Shown here piece by piece: positions 33,535 to 43,412 of a stretch of DNA of 64,000 bases. The stretch's first letter is position 1. Every line of letters starts with the position of its first letter. The notes beneath the pieces were generated by a model. It was not told the origin of the DNA. It worked only from the letters and a program-made list of their open reading frames with translations, and did no database searches. Made by a program: the position numbers and the translations under genes. This DNA is from Bog-473 sp036489775 (GTDB lineage Bacteria; Actinomycetota; Acidimicrobiia; Acidimicrobiales; RAAP-2): assembly GCA_036489775.1 (NCBI GenBank), contig DASXFC010000006.1, forward strand, positions 22,330 through 86,329, in the 5' to 3' direction.

Positions 33535-36353
33535 ACCGCAACGCTCCGGGCCAGGCGGCGGCGCATTCGGCGCACCGCCATCAGCAGCAGGGCGGCCAAC
33601 AAGAATCCGACACCGGCCAGGCTCACCACGATGGCGACCACCATATGGGGCGGGACGTACCTGAAGGTCACGACGTCGTCACCGGGCGGCACCACCACCT
33701 GCTGCACCAGGCCGTGATGGGTGACCTTGAGCTGTTCGGTGTGCCGGCCGTTGACGGTGACGCTCCCGTGCCACCCGCCATCCCAGGCCACGTCGCGCAC
33801 GATGGTGAGTGGCTGATTGGCATCGACCTTCACGGTCTCGATCTTGGTCTGGTTCTTCGTTACCTCGAGCGATGGGCCGTGCCGGCCACCGGGTAGCAGC
33901 GAGTAGATCGGCGTCGGCGGGATGGTCCGTGCGAAGAGCGTGTAGCCCTCCACCCCCCCGACATCCCGCCAACGGGGCGAACGCAAGGCCGCCGAGAGTG
34001 ACCCGTCGAGCTCGAAGGCTCGAGAATCCACCTGCACCGTCCCCTGGAAACCATTCACTGTTCCCAACATGACCTGCATGGCCAGGCCGACACCGCTGGG
34101 GGCGGTGGCTCGCCCCAGCGCCGACGTACCCGGTGGGATGAGCGAGCCGGTGACCTGGGTCGCTCCGGTGTCGACTTCAGTCGGCGGACCCCAGGTCACG
34201 GCGTCGCTGGCGCCATCGATCAACCCGAAACGCACGACCGCCGCCGTGGCCGGCTGGGCGAAGAGCAAGGAGGCCGATGACGGTGCCACCGACTCGCCGA
34301 AAAACCAGGTGGAGGTGTGGCCAGCGGCCAATGTCCCGCGTGGCCCCGGATAGAAGGGGTAAGCGCTGTCCTGATAGTTCGCTTTGGTCCCAAGTGGCAG
34401 CTCGGGATCACCGCCACGGCTCTCGGGCAGCTGCTTGACCTGGGTCAAACCGGCCGGCACCCCGTCGATCGGGACCATGAAGTACTCGGGGACGGTGGCC
34501 ACGTCTTGGAGGTCCAGACCGGCCAGTGTCCCCGCTTTCAACTGCGCGACGTTCACGTCCCCCGGTGTGTGGGTGTTGGTCAGCGTGCTGTAGTCGCCGT
34601 TGACGATGGAGGCGTAGCCACCGATCGAAGGCAGGTGGGCCAAGATGTTGAGGTCGTAGATCCCCAGGTCTTCGGTGCCGTAGCCCTCGGGGTCGTAGGC
34701 CACATAGCGCCCGCCCGGCCCCAGATGCTCACCGATGAAGTGCTCGATGGGCGACGATCCGGCCAGGACCGTGTTGGACGGGGCCGACGCCAACTGGCCG
34801 GTGGCGGCCACGAAGCCGATGTCCAAGACGACGAACACGGCGACGACACCGATCCACACGCCCGAAGAGATCCGGGGTCGAACCCACACCAGGAGCGCCG
34901 CCACTGCACCGACGATCAAGGCGACCAGACAAGCCTCGTGCAGGGTGCGGACGAAGCTCGGGTGGGACGTCAACCCGTTCACTGCGTGGAGCAGTGAGGC
35001 CGGTGAGGTCCAGCCCCAGATCAGCAGGGCCCCGGCCAGCGCGGCCGGCACGACGCCGACGGCTCGGTCGTACCAGCGCCAGCTGGCCCACCGCGTACTG
35101 ACCTCGCCCACCGGCCCGACGGCGACACCACCACCACCCCCATCGACGGCGACCGCACCCACACCAGCACCAGCACCAGCCCCGACCGGCGCCACATCCC
35201 GGTCCAACCAGCCGGCGAAGAGCACGCACACCGCCATCGAAACGTCGATCATGTTGCGACTCTGCAGCCGCTGGTGGCCGTAGAGGGGCAAGGCGTTGAA
35301 GAGGTGTTCGAGGGGCGTGTGGCTGCCCAGGGCCAGCAGGATCCCGACGAAGCCGCAGAGATACCAGGTCAGGCGGTCGCGCCGGGCCAGACGGCTGGGC
35401 CAGTGCGGGTGGAGCAGGGCGATGATGGCGATGATCGGCAGCAGCCCGAAGTAGAGACCGACTTCGGGCAGGTTGTAGGAGCCGAAGAAGTACGAGAATC
35501 CAGCGTGGCCGTAGCCACCCAGCAGGTACGGCACCACCGACATCAAGCTGTAGGGCGGCGGGAAGCTGCCGGCGGTGGCGTAGGCGTACCCATTGGCACC
35601 GCGCTGCGAATTGGCGATGAAGTTCAGCCCGGGTAGCCACTGCACCGTGGCGATGGACAGCCCCAGGGCGGCGCCCAACCCGGCCCGGGTCAGCACCCTC
35701 CACCAGCGCGACCAGTCGATGCCGGCGGTGAAGACGGCATAGACCACCAGCAAGATCGCCTCGTCGAGCATGGCCTCGGGCGCCCCACCCAAGATCACGG
35801 TGGCCAGTCCCCCACCGAGCAGCAGCGACCAGCGCCAGCGCCCGTCGCGCACGATGTGCAGCACGGCCAGGAGCATCCAGGGCAGGGCGGCGAAGCCCTC
35901 GGTCATGTCGAGATGGTTGACCTGGCTGAACACGGTCCCGGCGAACGTGAAGGTGATGGCGGCCACCACCCCGGCTCGGGGCGAGATGCGCAGTGCCCGC
36001 AGGTAGGCGTACATCCCGGTGCCGATCACCGCGAACAGCGTCACCATGGTGGCCAGCCAGGCCGCCCGGGCCGGCAGCACGATGAAGAAACCGACCAGTG
36101 GATAGAAGGCACCGGCGTTGAACCCGGCCAGCAGCGGCGACCCGCTGAAGATGTACTGGTTCCAGTAGGGCAGCTGACCCTGGCGCAACAGCGACCCGGT
36201 CAGGACGTGCAGGGGGTAGTTCTGCTGGACGTTGTCGCCCGTCATGAGCAGCTTGCCCCAGCCCAGGTCGGGCACGATGAAGACGGCCGCCGGCAGCGCG
36301 ATCAGCACGACGTAGGGCCACAGCGGTCCTACATGTGCTCGAAGTCGGTCCAC
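33531..36353 (-). CDS. YfhO-type polytopic membrane protein
   Basis: 940 residues with a dozen or more membrane helices and a large extracytoplasmic part. The N-terminus has GDNVQQNYPLH and PYWNQYIFSGSPLLAGFNAGAFYP, the pattern of YfhO (GT-C-like) proteins that glycosylate envelope polymers such as lipoteichoic acid in Firmicutes. A low-complexity Gly/Ala-Val segment (GAGAGAGVGAVAVDGGGGG) sits in a cytoplasmic or outer loop. The sugar and acceptor here are unknown. GTG at 36353 is the first start; it is divergent from the MptB-like gene with 177 bp between. Confidence 0.85.
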   Translation of the reverse strand: MDRLRAHVGPLWPYVVLIALPAAVFIVPDLGWGKLLMTGDNVQQNYPLHVLTGSLLRQGQLPYWNQYIFSGSPLLAGFNAGAFYPLVGFFIVLPARAAWLATMVTLFAVIGTGMYAYLRALRISPRAGVVAAITFTFAGTVFSQVNHLDMTEGFAALPWMLLAVLHIVRDGRWRWSLLLGGGLATVILGGAPEAMLDEAILLVVYAVFTAGIDWSRWWRVLTRAGLGAALGLSIATVQWLPGLNFIANSQRGANGYAYATAGSFPPPYSLMSVVPYLLGGYGHAGFSYFFGSYNLPEVGLYFGLLPIIAIIALLHPHWPSRLARRDRLTWYLCGFVGILLALGSHTPLEHLFNALPLYGHQRLQSRNMIDVSMAVCVLFAGWLDRDVAPVGAGAGAGVGAVAVDGGGGGVAVGPVGEVSTRWASWRWYDRAVGVVPAALAGALLIWGWTSPASLLHAVNGLTSHPSFVRTLHEACLVALIVGAVAALLVWVRPRISSGVWIGVVAVFVVLDIGFVAATGQLASAPSNTVLAGSSPIEHFIGEHLGPGGRYVAYDPEGYGTEDLGIYDLNILAHLPSIGGYASIVNGDYSTLTNTHTPGDVNVAQLKAGTLAGLDLQDVATVPEYFMVPIDGVPAGLTQVKQLPESRGGDPELPLGTKANYQDSAYPFYPGPRGTLAAGHTSTWFFGESVAPSSASLLFAQPATAAVVRFGLIDGASDAVTWGPPTEVDTGATQVTGSLIPPGTSALGRATAPSGVGLAMQVMLGTVNGFQGTVQVDSRAFELDGSLSAALRSPRWRDVGGVEGYTLFARTIPPTPIYSLLPGGRHGPSLEVTKNQTKIETVKVDANQPLTIVRDVAWDGGWHGSVTVNGRHTEQLKVTHHGLVQQVVVPPGDDVVTFRYVPPHMVVAIVVSLAGVGFLLAALLLMAVRRMRRRLARSVAV

Positions 36354-36530
36354 AGGCGGTTCGCAGCTTCCTCGAGTGGGCGGCGGGGCACCGACGCCTG
36401 GATGGGCAGCCCTCGGGCTCGGCAGCGCTGCACCCTACCCGTCCGCCCTGTGCGGTGGCCCCCACTGTCGTAAAATCCCCAAAACCGTTGACGGCCCATC
36501 TGAATCAAACAGAACGGTAGGACATCGAAG

Positions 36531-38147
36531 GTGCAGACCAATCTGGGGGCGGCCAGCGTGATCGGGCGCAACGCGGACCAGGGTCCTGACGCGCCCCCAC
36601 CCGTGCCCACACCCGAACCCGAACTGAGCCTGGTCCGGCCAGCGCTCTACGGCCTGGTGGCCACCACGGCCGTGGTGATCGGCGCCCTCTACGGCGGTTC
36701 CTCCTTCGAGACCCACCTACCCGGGGCCTGGTTCTTCGGCTCCCAAGGCAGCCACCTCGGCTCGCTGGCCACCGACTCCAGGAATCCCTCGACCATCTCG
36801 CTGGTCCTGGTCTACGGCGGGATCATCCTGCTCTGCCGGGTCTGGTGGGGCGTCATGCGCCAACTCCGGCGGCACCGTGGCTTCCCGGTCAAGAAGGTGG
36901 TGGCCATGGCCGCCATCTGGGTCCTGCCGCTCCTCATTGCCCCGCCGCTGTTCTCACGGGACGTCTACAGCTACGCCGGTCAGGGCGAGCTGGTCAGCCA
37001 CAACATCAGCCCGTACAAGTACGGACCAGGCGTGCTCGGATCGACCCCGTTCAGCTCGCTCCCCGACGAGGTGTGGAACAACACGGCCTCGCCGTACGGC
37101 CCGGTCTTCCTCGGCATCGACGGCGGCCTCGATGACCTCTCGGGCCACACGATCCTGGCCGACATCGTCCTGCTCCGCCTGCTCGAGTTGGCGGGGGTCG
37201 CCCTCATGGCGGCAGCCACGCCGACGTTGGCGCGGGGCCTCGGCCGAGATCCCGCCGAAGCGGTCCTCCTCGGCGCCGGGTCGCCTCTGGTCATGCTGAC
37301 CCTCATCGGGGGTGCCCACAACGACGCCCTCATGGTCGGCCTGCTGATGGCCGGCCTGGCCATCTGGAAGCGAGCTGGTCCGATACCGGGGATCGCTGTC
37401 TGTGCGGTGGCGGCCGGGGTGAAATTCCCCGCGCTCCTGGGCGTGGTCTTCATCGGCTGGGCCTGGGCCGGTCCGGGCGCCTCGTTCTGGCGGCGGGTGC
37501 GCCAGACTTCCATCGCCCTCACCATCGCGGCCGCCGTGCTCGAAGTAGCCGGCCTCATCACCGGGCTGGGCTGGGGTTGGGTAAAGACGTCCGATGCGGC
37601 CGGCAGCTCCTTCACCGGCATCACGCCGGTCAGCTCACTGTCCCACCTGGTCTCCGCCATAGCCGGGGTGGTGGACCTCCATCTCTCGGTCCACACACTG
37701 CACGGCGTGTTCAGCGTTGTCGGCCTGGCCGTGGCCGGCATCATCGGAATACGCCTGCTGCTCCATTCACCCGAACACGGGCTGGTGCGCGGGTTGGGCC
37801 TGACCCTTCTCTTCCTGGCGCTGCTCGGGCCGGTGGTGTGGGGCTGGTACGTGACGTGGGGCGTTGTGGTGCTCGCCCCGTACGCCACTGGCCGTCTCCG
37901 AACGGTGCTGATCGTGCTGGTCAGCTACTGGTCCATCGTCGGCGCCACCCGGGTCAGCGCCTTCTTCACACTGGTTGACCACGGCAACCAGTTGCTGAAC
38001 CTGATGCTGGCCTTGTTGTTGGCCGCCATCGCCATTGTGCCGCTCGGCATGTTCCATCATCGGAAGCGCCGCACGCCGGCCCTCCCCATCGATTCCGGCG
38101 GACCACATCGGCTGCCCTCCCAATCACCGGCACCGGCCGCCGGCTGA
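36531..38147 (+). CDS. Polyprenol-phosphomannose-dependent alpha-1,6-mannosyltransferase, MptB-like
   Basis: 538-residue GT-C membrane protein with about 12-14 helices. The catalytic loop region APPLFSRDVYSYAGQGEL (with the conserved RD) and NISPYKYGPGVL match MptA/MptB proteins, which extend the alpha-1,6-mannan backbone of lipomannan from polyprenyl-P-mannose. GGAHNDALMVGLL is a second conserved block. Mannan synthesis fits the PIG-V-like and GT2 genes at 49-51 kb. GTG at 36531 is the first start. An assignment to MptB rather than a sister GT-C group is moderately sure. Confidence 0.78.
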   Translation: MQTNLGAASVIGRNADQGPDAPPPVPTPEPELSLVRPALYGLVATTAVVIGALYGGSSFETHLPGAWFFGSQGSHLGSLATDSRNPSTISLVLVYGGIILLCRVWWGVMRQLRRHRGFPVKKVVAMAAIWVLPLLIAPPLFSRDVYSYAGQGELVSHNISPYKYGPGVLGSTPFSSLPDEVWNNTASPYGPVFLGIDGGLDDLSGHTILADIVLLRLLELAGVALMAAATPTLARGLGRDPAEAVLLGAGSPLVMLTLIGGAHNDALMVGLLMAGLAIWKRAGPIPGIAVCAVAAGVKFPALLGVVFIGWAWAGPGASFWRRVRQTSIALTIAAAVLEVAGLITGLGWGWVKTSDAAGSSFTGITPVSSLSHLVSAIAGVVDLHLSVHTLHGVFSVVGLAVAGIIGIRLLLHSPEHGLVRGLGLTLLFLALLGPVVWGWYVTWGVVVLAPYATGRLRTVLIVLVSYWSIVGATRVSAFFTLVDHGNQLLNLMLALLLAAIAIVPLGMFHHRKRRTPALPIDSGGPHRLPSQSPAPAAG

Positions 38148-38161
38148 CCTACTCGGACAGT

Positions 38162-38551
38162 TCAGCCGCCGAGTTCCCACGAGATGGCCTCGGCTTCAAA
38201 GAGGTCGGGCTGCTGCACCCGGACGACGCAGAAGAGCAAGCCGGCCGGATCACGCATGACCCACCAGGTCTGGATCTTCTCGACCCGGGTGGCGCCGAGC
38301 GCTTCGAGGCGCTGCACCTCGGCCTCCACGTCGTCGGTCTCGATGTCGACATGGATACGGGGCTGGTTCCCGCCGATGCGCTGGACCATGAGCGCCAAGC
38401 CGGCCACCGGCCCCTCGAGTTCGGCGTAGTCGGGCTCACTTTCCTCGAGGACGGCGCCCCGCCCGACGGCGCCGGACCAGAAGCCCACCTCGGCCGTGAA
38501 GGAGTCCGCCTGTACATCAAAAAGAGCGGCGGTCAAGCGGCTGCGATGCAT
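38162..38551 (-). CDS. VOC/glyoxalase superfamily protein
   Basis: 129 residues with one or two betaalphabetabetabeta modules. Conserved-looking ends are ALFDVQADSFTAEVGFWSGA and VMRDPAGLLFCVVRVQ (the usual DPxGN/L-x-F region). The first metal His position is not obvious, so enzymatic function is uncertain. Start at 38551 (MHRSRL). It converges with the MptB-like gene. Confidence 0.75.
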   Translation of the reverse strand: MHRSRLTAALFDVQADSFTAEVGFWSGAVGRGAVLEESEPDYAELEGPVAGLALMVQRIGGNQPRIHVDIETDDVEAEVQRLEALGATRVEKIQTWWVMRDPAGLLFCVVRVQQPDLFEAEAISWELGG

Positions 38552-38590
38552 CGACGGTCCTCACCCTTCTCCTTGGCCGGAACCCCGGGA

Positions 38591-39052
38591 CTACCAGGGT
38601 TGGCCGCCCTGGGCGGCGTAGGCCTCCAGCCAGCCCTGGACCACCGGGCCGAAGTTGACCGGGTTGTAGGCATCCTCTTCGGATGAGAACTTCCCGTCGC
38701 CGGCGTAATGCAGCACGGTGATGTTGTGAGCCTGGTGCACCGACCCGTCACCGGGGTCGGCGAAGCGGTTCTCGATGCGGCAGATCCACCAGCCGCGCTC
38801 CTCGTCACACACGCACCACGAGTGCGGGAACGATGTCATGGCTTTGTTCGGCCACTCGGCCATGATCTGGGAGATCCAAGCGAAGATGGACTCCCGGCCG
38901 TGAAACTCCCCGAAGGTGTGCTCGACGTAGGTGGCGTCCTCGGTGAAGAGATCGGCCCAGTCCCGCCACTCGCCGGACTCGGCGCAACGGTTGGCGGTCT
39001 CGATGAAATGTTGATGGGCCTCGTCGAGCTCGGCCCGGCTCCAGGTGCTCAT
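38591..39052 (-). CDS. SnoaL-like (NTF2 fold) protein
   Basis: 153-residue cone-shaped alpha+beta barrel protein of the SnoaL/NTF2 type: ANRCAESGEWRDWADLFTEDATYVE is the classic entry, followed by FHGRESIFAWI, and HNITVLHYAGDGKFSSEED near the end. Such proteins are small-molecule cyclases, dehydratases or isomerases. Its ATG overlaps the stop of the EthD-like gene by 4 bp. It belongs to a four-gene minus-strand run with two SDRs. Confidence 0.8.
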   Translation of the reverse strand: MSTWSRAELDEAHQHFIETANRCAESGEWRDWADLFTEDATYVEHTFGEFHGRESIFAWISQIMAEWPNKAMTSFPHSWCVCDEERGWWICRIENRFADPGDGSVHQAHNITVLHYAGDGKFSSEEDAYNPVNFGPVVQGWLEAYAAQGGQPW

Positions 39053-39771
39053 GACAGAAGTATCCATTCGCTCATGGTGTAGCTGCGGAACGTCTCCATC
39101 TCGACGAAGGCCGAGATCTCCTCGATCATCGTGCTCAGGTTGGCCTCCATCTTGGCCTGGTCCCCCTCTCCACAGAAGAACTGCATGGGATCGGTTACCA
39201 CCTCGAGCGAGGGCCAGGCCTCCTCGACGATGCCCCGCCACGGCGGCGCCCCCTCGGTCAGCCCCCGGAAGACGGCGTTGCGCACGTAACGGCACCGGGG
39301 CTGGATGGCCTCGGTGATGGGCGAGATCCGGGTGTGCCAGCGGGTCATCCACTCCTCGAAGCTCTGCCGTGGATGCTGCTGGAGCAGCGCCACCGTCAAC
39401 ACGCCGGGTGAGCGTGTCCCGTCGGGCCAGTCCCGGGGCGAGGCCCACCGGCTCTGGCCGTAGTCCCGGTACAGGGACTCGACCACCGAATAGCCGGCCA
39501 GGCGACGCGCGGTGGCACCGAGCACCGAGGCATAGGGCATGCGCTCGTCGACCGCGTCAAACCAGAGCGAGACCACGGCGTGCACCGGGGATTCACCTTC
39601 GGACAGCGGCACCGGTGCAGGGATGTCGCTGTGCTCATCCCAGAGGTCGAGGCTCAATCCCCGCGGGCCCAGATCGAGCAAGGCCGGCGCCACCTGGCCC
39701 AGCATGAGCGATCCGACCTCGTCCCGGCGGATCTCGGGATCGAGCTCAACCAGGTAGATGACCTTCTCCAC
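39049..39771 (-). CDS. EthD-like/dimeric alpha-beta barrel protein
   Basis: 240-residue soluble protein built from two ferredoxin-like halves. The second half has SFEEWMTRWHTRISPITEAIQPRCRYVRNAVFR, a region typical of EthD/ABM-type proteins in steroid and ring catabolism. Function is unproven. It sits 7 bp after the first SDR and is translationally coupled to the SnoaL-like gene, so all four genes (SDR, SDR, EthD-like, SnoaL-like) look like one operon. Confidence 0.6.
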   Translation of the reverse strand: MEKVIYLVELDPEIRRDEVGSLMLGQVAPALLDLGPRGLSLDLWDEHSDIPAPVPLSEGESPVHAVVSLWFDAVDERMPYASVLGATARRLAGYSVVESLYRDYGQSRWASPRDWPDGTRSPGVLTVALLQQHPRQSFEEWMTRWHTRISPITEAIQPRCRYVRNAVFRGLTEGAPPWRGIVEEAWPSLEVVTDPMQFFCGEGDQAKMEANLSTMIEEISAFVEMETFRSYTMSEWILLS

Positions 39772-39778
39772 GGTCGCG

Positions 39779-40567
39779 CTACCAGGTCAGGCCGAGGGCC
39801 TGACGCATGGTGGCCTCGAACTCGGCGTCATTCATGGCCTTGCGCAGGCCCAGCACCATGGTGGCGTCGTCGCCCACCTCCACTCTTAGCGGCGAAGCCG
39901 GATCCTCGATGGCGTCGGCCACCGCGTTGGCCACCAGCTCGGGTCCGGGTCGCCCACCGGGTCCGCTCAGCACGGCGTCGGTCGCCCCCCATTGCGCGTG
40001 CAGGTCTTCGTAGATCGCCGGTCCCTGGTGGTCCTCGCTGTGCTTCATGCCGGGGGCGATGTATCCCGGCTCGATGATGACGATCCGGATGCCGAAATGC
40101 GCCAGTTCGAAATGCAGGGTCTCGGACATGGCCTCCAGGGCGTGTTTCGATGCGGCGTACGGGCCCTCGAGCGGCGTGCCGATCTTGCCCTGGACAGAGC
40201 TGATGTTGACCAGGACTCCGCTCCCTCGCTCCCGCCAGGCCGGCACCACGGCCTGAGCCAGGCGCAGCGGCCCGAGCGTGTTCACGTCGAGCACCTCGGC
40301 AAACCGGTCGAGCGGATAATCCTCGAGCGGACCTAGGCCGGTGAGTGCGGCGTTGTTCACCACAGCATCGAGGTCACCGGCTTGCGCCACCGCCGCGATG
40401 ACCGACGCACTATCCCGCACGTCGAGCGGAAGGATCTGCTCGACCTCGAGACCCTCGAGCAGGGCGACGTCCCGCGCCGTGGCGACCACCGCATGGCCAC
40501 GACCGGCCAGCACGTCGCAGGTGGCGCGACCAATGGCGCGGCCGGCTCCAGTTACCAGGATCCGCAC
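39779..40567 (-). CDS. Short-chain dehydrogenase/reductase
   Basis: 262-residue NAD(P)-dependent oxidoreductase. Cofactor motif TGAGRAIGR at the N-terminus, NNAAL, catalytic Ser in VNISSVQG and YAASK (YxxxK). It resembles classical SDRs acting on alcohols, steroids or sugars. It starts 4 bp after the neighbouring SDR ends (40571) and has the same direction. Confidence 0.88.
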   Translation of the reverse strand: MRILVTGAGRAIGRATCDVLAGRGHAVVATARDVALLEGLEVEQILPLDVRDSASVIAAVAQAGDLDAVVNNAALTGLGPLEDYPLDRFAEVLDVNTLGPLRLAQAVVPAWRERGSGVLVNISSVQGKIGTPLEGPYAASKHALEAMSETLHFELAHFGIRIVIIEPGYIAPGMKHSEDHQGPAIYEDLHAQWGATDAVLSGPGGRPGPELVANAVADAIEDPASPLRVEVGDDATMVLGLRKAMNDAEFEATMRQALGLTW

Positions 40568-40570
40568 CGC

Positions 40571-41452
40571 TCAGACGGGACCGCTCGGGGCCAACCCGGT
40601 CAGCTGCTCGCTCACCGTCCACAAGCGGGTGGCCGCCGCCGCGTCGAGGGCCTGGCGCTTGGGCGTCTTGGCCTTGCACTTGGCGAAGTACTGGCCGCTC
40701 ACGCCGGCCACCTCGGGCGAAGAAGACAGGTAGACCGACGTGCGGGCACCCTTGGCGGGTGAGAGGAAGAACGGACCGGCGATCTTGATCCCGATAGCCA
40801 GCAAGCCCTTGGTGTCGCCGTCGGCGCCGTAGCCGGTGCGTACCGTCCCCGGGTGCAGCGAGTTGGCCGTGACTCCAGTGCCACTCAAACGGCGGGCCAG
40901 CTCGTTGGTGAAGAGGATGTTGGCCAGCTTCGATTCGCCGTAGGCCCGCATGCTGGAGTACTTCTTTTTCGACTGCAGGTCGTCGAACGACATGCCGCGC
41001 CGGGCCTGGTTGTGGGCGGTCGAGGCCACATCGACCACCCGGGCCGGGGCCGATGCCTTCAGTCGATCGAGCAGCAGGTTGGTCAGCAAGAAGGGGCCGA
41101 GGTGGTTGATGGCGAAGGTGGACTCGTACCCGTCCACCGTCTCGATCCGCTCGGTCAGGATCAGGCCGGCGTTGTTGACCAGCACGTCGAGCCGAGGGCA
41201 GCGCTCGAGGATCTCAGCGGCGCCGCTGCGCACCGAAGAGAGGTCGGCCAGGTCGAACACGACCAGTTCCACTGCCCCTCCCCCGCCTTCGACTGCCGTC
41301 GTGAGGGCTTCGACCGCGGCCTGGCCCCGTCCGGCGTTGCGGGCGGTGATCAGGACCCGGGCTCCCATAGCACCCAGGGCCCTGGCCGTCTCGAAGCCAA
41401 TGCCCGAATTCCCACCGGTCACCACGACCGTCTTGCCCCGCATGTCCGACAC
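40571..41452 (-). CDS. Short-chain dehydrogenase, retinol-dehydrogenase-like
   Basis: 293-residue SDR. TGGNSGIG is the Rossmann motif, NNAGL is present, and the active site YGESKLANILF (YxxxK) is in the form seen in retinol-dehydrogenase-like members. GTG at 41452 is chosen because AGGAGA lies 6 bp upstream. First gene of the minus-strand catabolic run and divergent from a GT-C-like gene. Confidence 0.88.
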   Translation of the reverse strand: MSDMRGKTVVVTGGNSGIGFETARALGAMGARVLITARNAGRGQAAVEALTTAVEGGGGAVELVVFDLADLSSVRSGAAEILERCPRLDVLVNNAGLILTERIETVDGYESTFAINHLGPFLLTNLLLDRLKASAPARVVDVASTAHNQARRGMSFDDLQSKKKYSSMRAYGESKLANILFTNELARRLSGTGVTANSLHPGTVRTGYGADGDTKGLLAIGIKIAGPFFLSPAKGARTSVYLSSSPEVAGVSGQYFAKCKAKTPKRQALDAAAATRLWTVSEQLTGLAPSGPV

Positions 41453-41619
41453 CAGCCATCTCCTCCCCACCGTCAGGTCGGCGCCAGCATTCCACACCGA
41501 TTCCCGGGCTCGGCCGCCTGTCCAAATGGGCCGAATGGCTCAGGCGCGCCCGGCGACCAATCGGTACCGTCATCGTGGGGAGTGGTCCGGTGCGGGTCAG
41601 GGTCAGAGGGGAACGATCG

Positions 41620-43407
41620 ATGCTGACCGAGACGTCAGCCCAGGTTCGGGCCGAACTACCGGCCCAACCGAAACGACGATTCTGGAACGATTGGGGTCTC
41701 GAGGCCCTGGTCGTTGCCGTACTCGCCGGAGCCCTGCCACTTCTCCTAGCCGGCCACTATCACTCGCTCGGACTTCCCTCCGACGATGATTGGTCGTACC
41801 TGGCCAGCCTGGCCCACCTTGCCCAACACGGCACCATCAATCTCAACCACTGGTCGTCCACCTTCGAGATCGGTCAGCTTTTGCTGGCTTGCCCGCTTTA
41901 TCTCATCTTCGGCGTTCACCCGGTGCTCGCCGTGCTGTGGGTGTGGGCCATGGGCATGGTCGGAATCGCGGCCACCGCTTATCTGGCCCGCGCCTGTGGT
42001 GTGGCGCGTGGACCAGTCCTGGTCCTCATCGCCGCCCTCTCGCTCTGTCCGCTCTTCCTCGAACTGGACACCACGTTCATGACCGACGTGCCCGCGTTCA
42101 CTGTGGTGGTACTGGCCCTCTGCGCCTGGGTGCGCTGCCAGGACGCCGACCGCTTCGATCGGCGCCGATGGTTGGCTCTGGTATTGGTCACAGTGGCCTT
42201 CACCATCCGCGAGCCCATGGTCTGCGCCGCCATCCCTGTTTTCAGCGAGCCCATCCTTGCGGCCTACCGGCGAGGCGACCGGCGCCGTAGCTTCCGCCTT
42301 GGAGCAGGGGTCGGGGCCTGGGTGATCTTCCTTGTGCTGCTTTACGAATGGCGCCAAGGCCTCCCTTCGGCCACCCATTCGGGATTCGGCTTTTCTCTCT
42401 CCACGCTGTTGACGCCGTTGCGCTGGGAGTGGCTGCCATCCATGGTGGGCTTGTTCCTGTTGCCCATTGTCTGCGCCATTCGTCCCTGGCGCAGCTTGCC
42501 GAGCCTGGTCCGCCAACGACCCCTCTACTCGGTGCTCGTCGTGACGTTGACCTGCGGCATCCCCCTACTCACGCTGCCTTGGCGGGAAGGCTCCCTGCAG
42601 ATCGGCAATCTCACCTCGGTCGACCCGTTCCTCCCCGGCGTCTTCCAAATCGGACTCACCATCGTGGGCTTGGTCTCGTTCGCCGTCATCGCGCTGATGG
42701 CTCCAGCCACCTGGAAGGCACGGCATAAGTTGCCCACCGACGCCCGTCGCCAGATCGAAGGTGTGTGTGTCGTCATCGTCGCCTATACCGTGGTCATGGC
42801 GGTCAGTGCCGGTACTGGGGCGATGGCAATCAGCACCAGTGCGGGGCGACCGGTCTGGGACCGCTACTGGTTCGTCGTTATTGCGTTAAGTACCATCGCG
42901 CTGGGTCGCCTCGGTCCGCTCGTCACCCGGCCCGAAACGGCGGCCTTGGCCCGCCCACTACGCCGGGTCGCTCCCGTGGTGGCTCTGGCTATTTTGGCCT
43001 TCTACGCGCTGGCCGTCGCCACGGACACGGCGGCACTTCGGTATGGGAGCGAGAACTTCGCCACTGCCGCCGTGGCCGATCTTCCTGCTGGCTACGGCGC
43101 GCTCGACATTACGGTATCGATGCCGTGGGACGGGCTGCGCTACGCCACAGGTCCAAAGGTCACAAACTCGGTGCAGGATTCGAGCGACTTCGAATTCGTC
43201 TCACACGACCAAGCTCAATCGTTCATTTACAGCGACACCGCTCATTTCTCGCAGTGTGCACCGTTCGAAGTCCGAGCGGTCCCGACCGGTCACCCAATAC
43301 CGACGGGTACCATTGCCGTCAGCGCGGTTTCGCGTGGCCTGTTTACCGACATGCGCTTCGCACTGGTGCGGCTCCCCGCTGGCAGCCACTGCACAGAGGA
43401 CTTCTAA
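41620..43407 (+). CDS. GT39/PMT-like polytopic membrane protein
   Basis: 595-residue protein with about 10-12 membrane helices. LGLPSDDDWSYLASLAHL in the first outer loop has the acidic pair of GT-C enzymes, and DTTFMTDVPAFTVVVLAL is the second loop. A ~120-residue C-terminal extracytoplasmic part follows. Not clearly a known subfamily; possibly a sugar transferase or flippase-like protein of the cell envelope. ATG at 41620 follows GAGGGGA (8 bp). Confidence 0.7.
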   Translation: MLTETSAQVRAELPAQPKRRFWNDWGLEALVVAVLAGALPLLLAGHYHSLGLPSDDDWSYLASLAHLAQHGTINLNHWSSTFEIGQLLLACPLYLIFGVHPVLAVLWVWAMGMVGIAATAYLARACGVARGPVLVLIAALSLCPLFLELDTTFMTDVPAFTVVVLALCAWVRCQDADRFDRRRWLALVLVTVAFTIREPMVCAAIPVFSEPILAAYRRGDRRRSFRLGAGVGAWVIFLVLLYEWRQGLPSATHSGFGFSLSTLLTPLRWEWLPSMVGLFLLPIVCAIRPWRSLPSLVRQRPLYSVLVVTLTCGIPLLTLPWREGSLQIGNLTSVDPFLPGVFQIGLTIVGLVSFAVIALMAPATWKARHKLPTDARRQIEGVCVVIVAYTVVMAVSAGTGAMAISTSAGRPVWDRYWFVVIALSTIALGRLGPLVTRPETAALARPLRRVAPVVALAILAFYALAVATDTAALRYGSENFATAAVADLPAGYGALDITVSMPWDGLRYATGPKVTNSVQDSSDFEFVSHDQAQSFIYSDTAHFSQCAPFEVRAVPTGHPIPTGTIAVSAVSRGLFTDMRFALVRLPAGSHCTEDF

Positions 43408-43412
43408 ACCCT

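Noticed and set aside
33536..36470. Other long frames opposite or shifted within the YfhO-like gene
   Set aside because: Arg/Ala/Gly-rich translations without membrane helices or motifs; the 940-residue frame shows proper topology.
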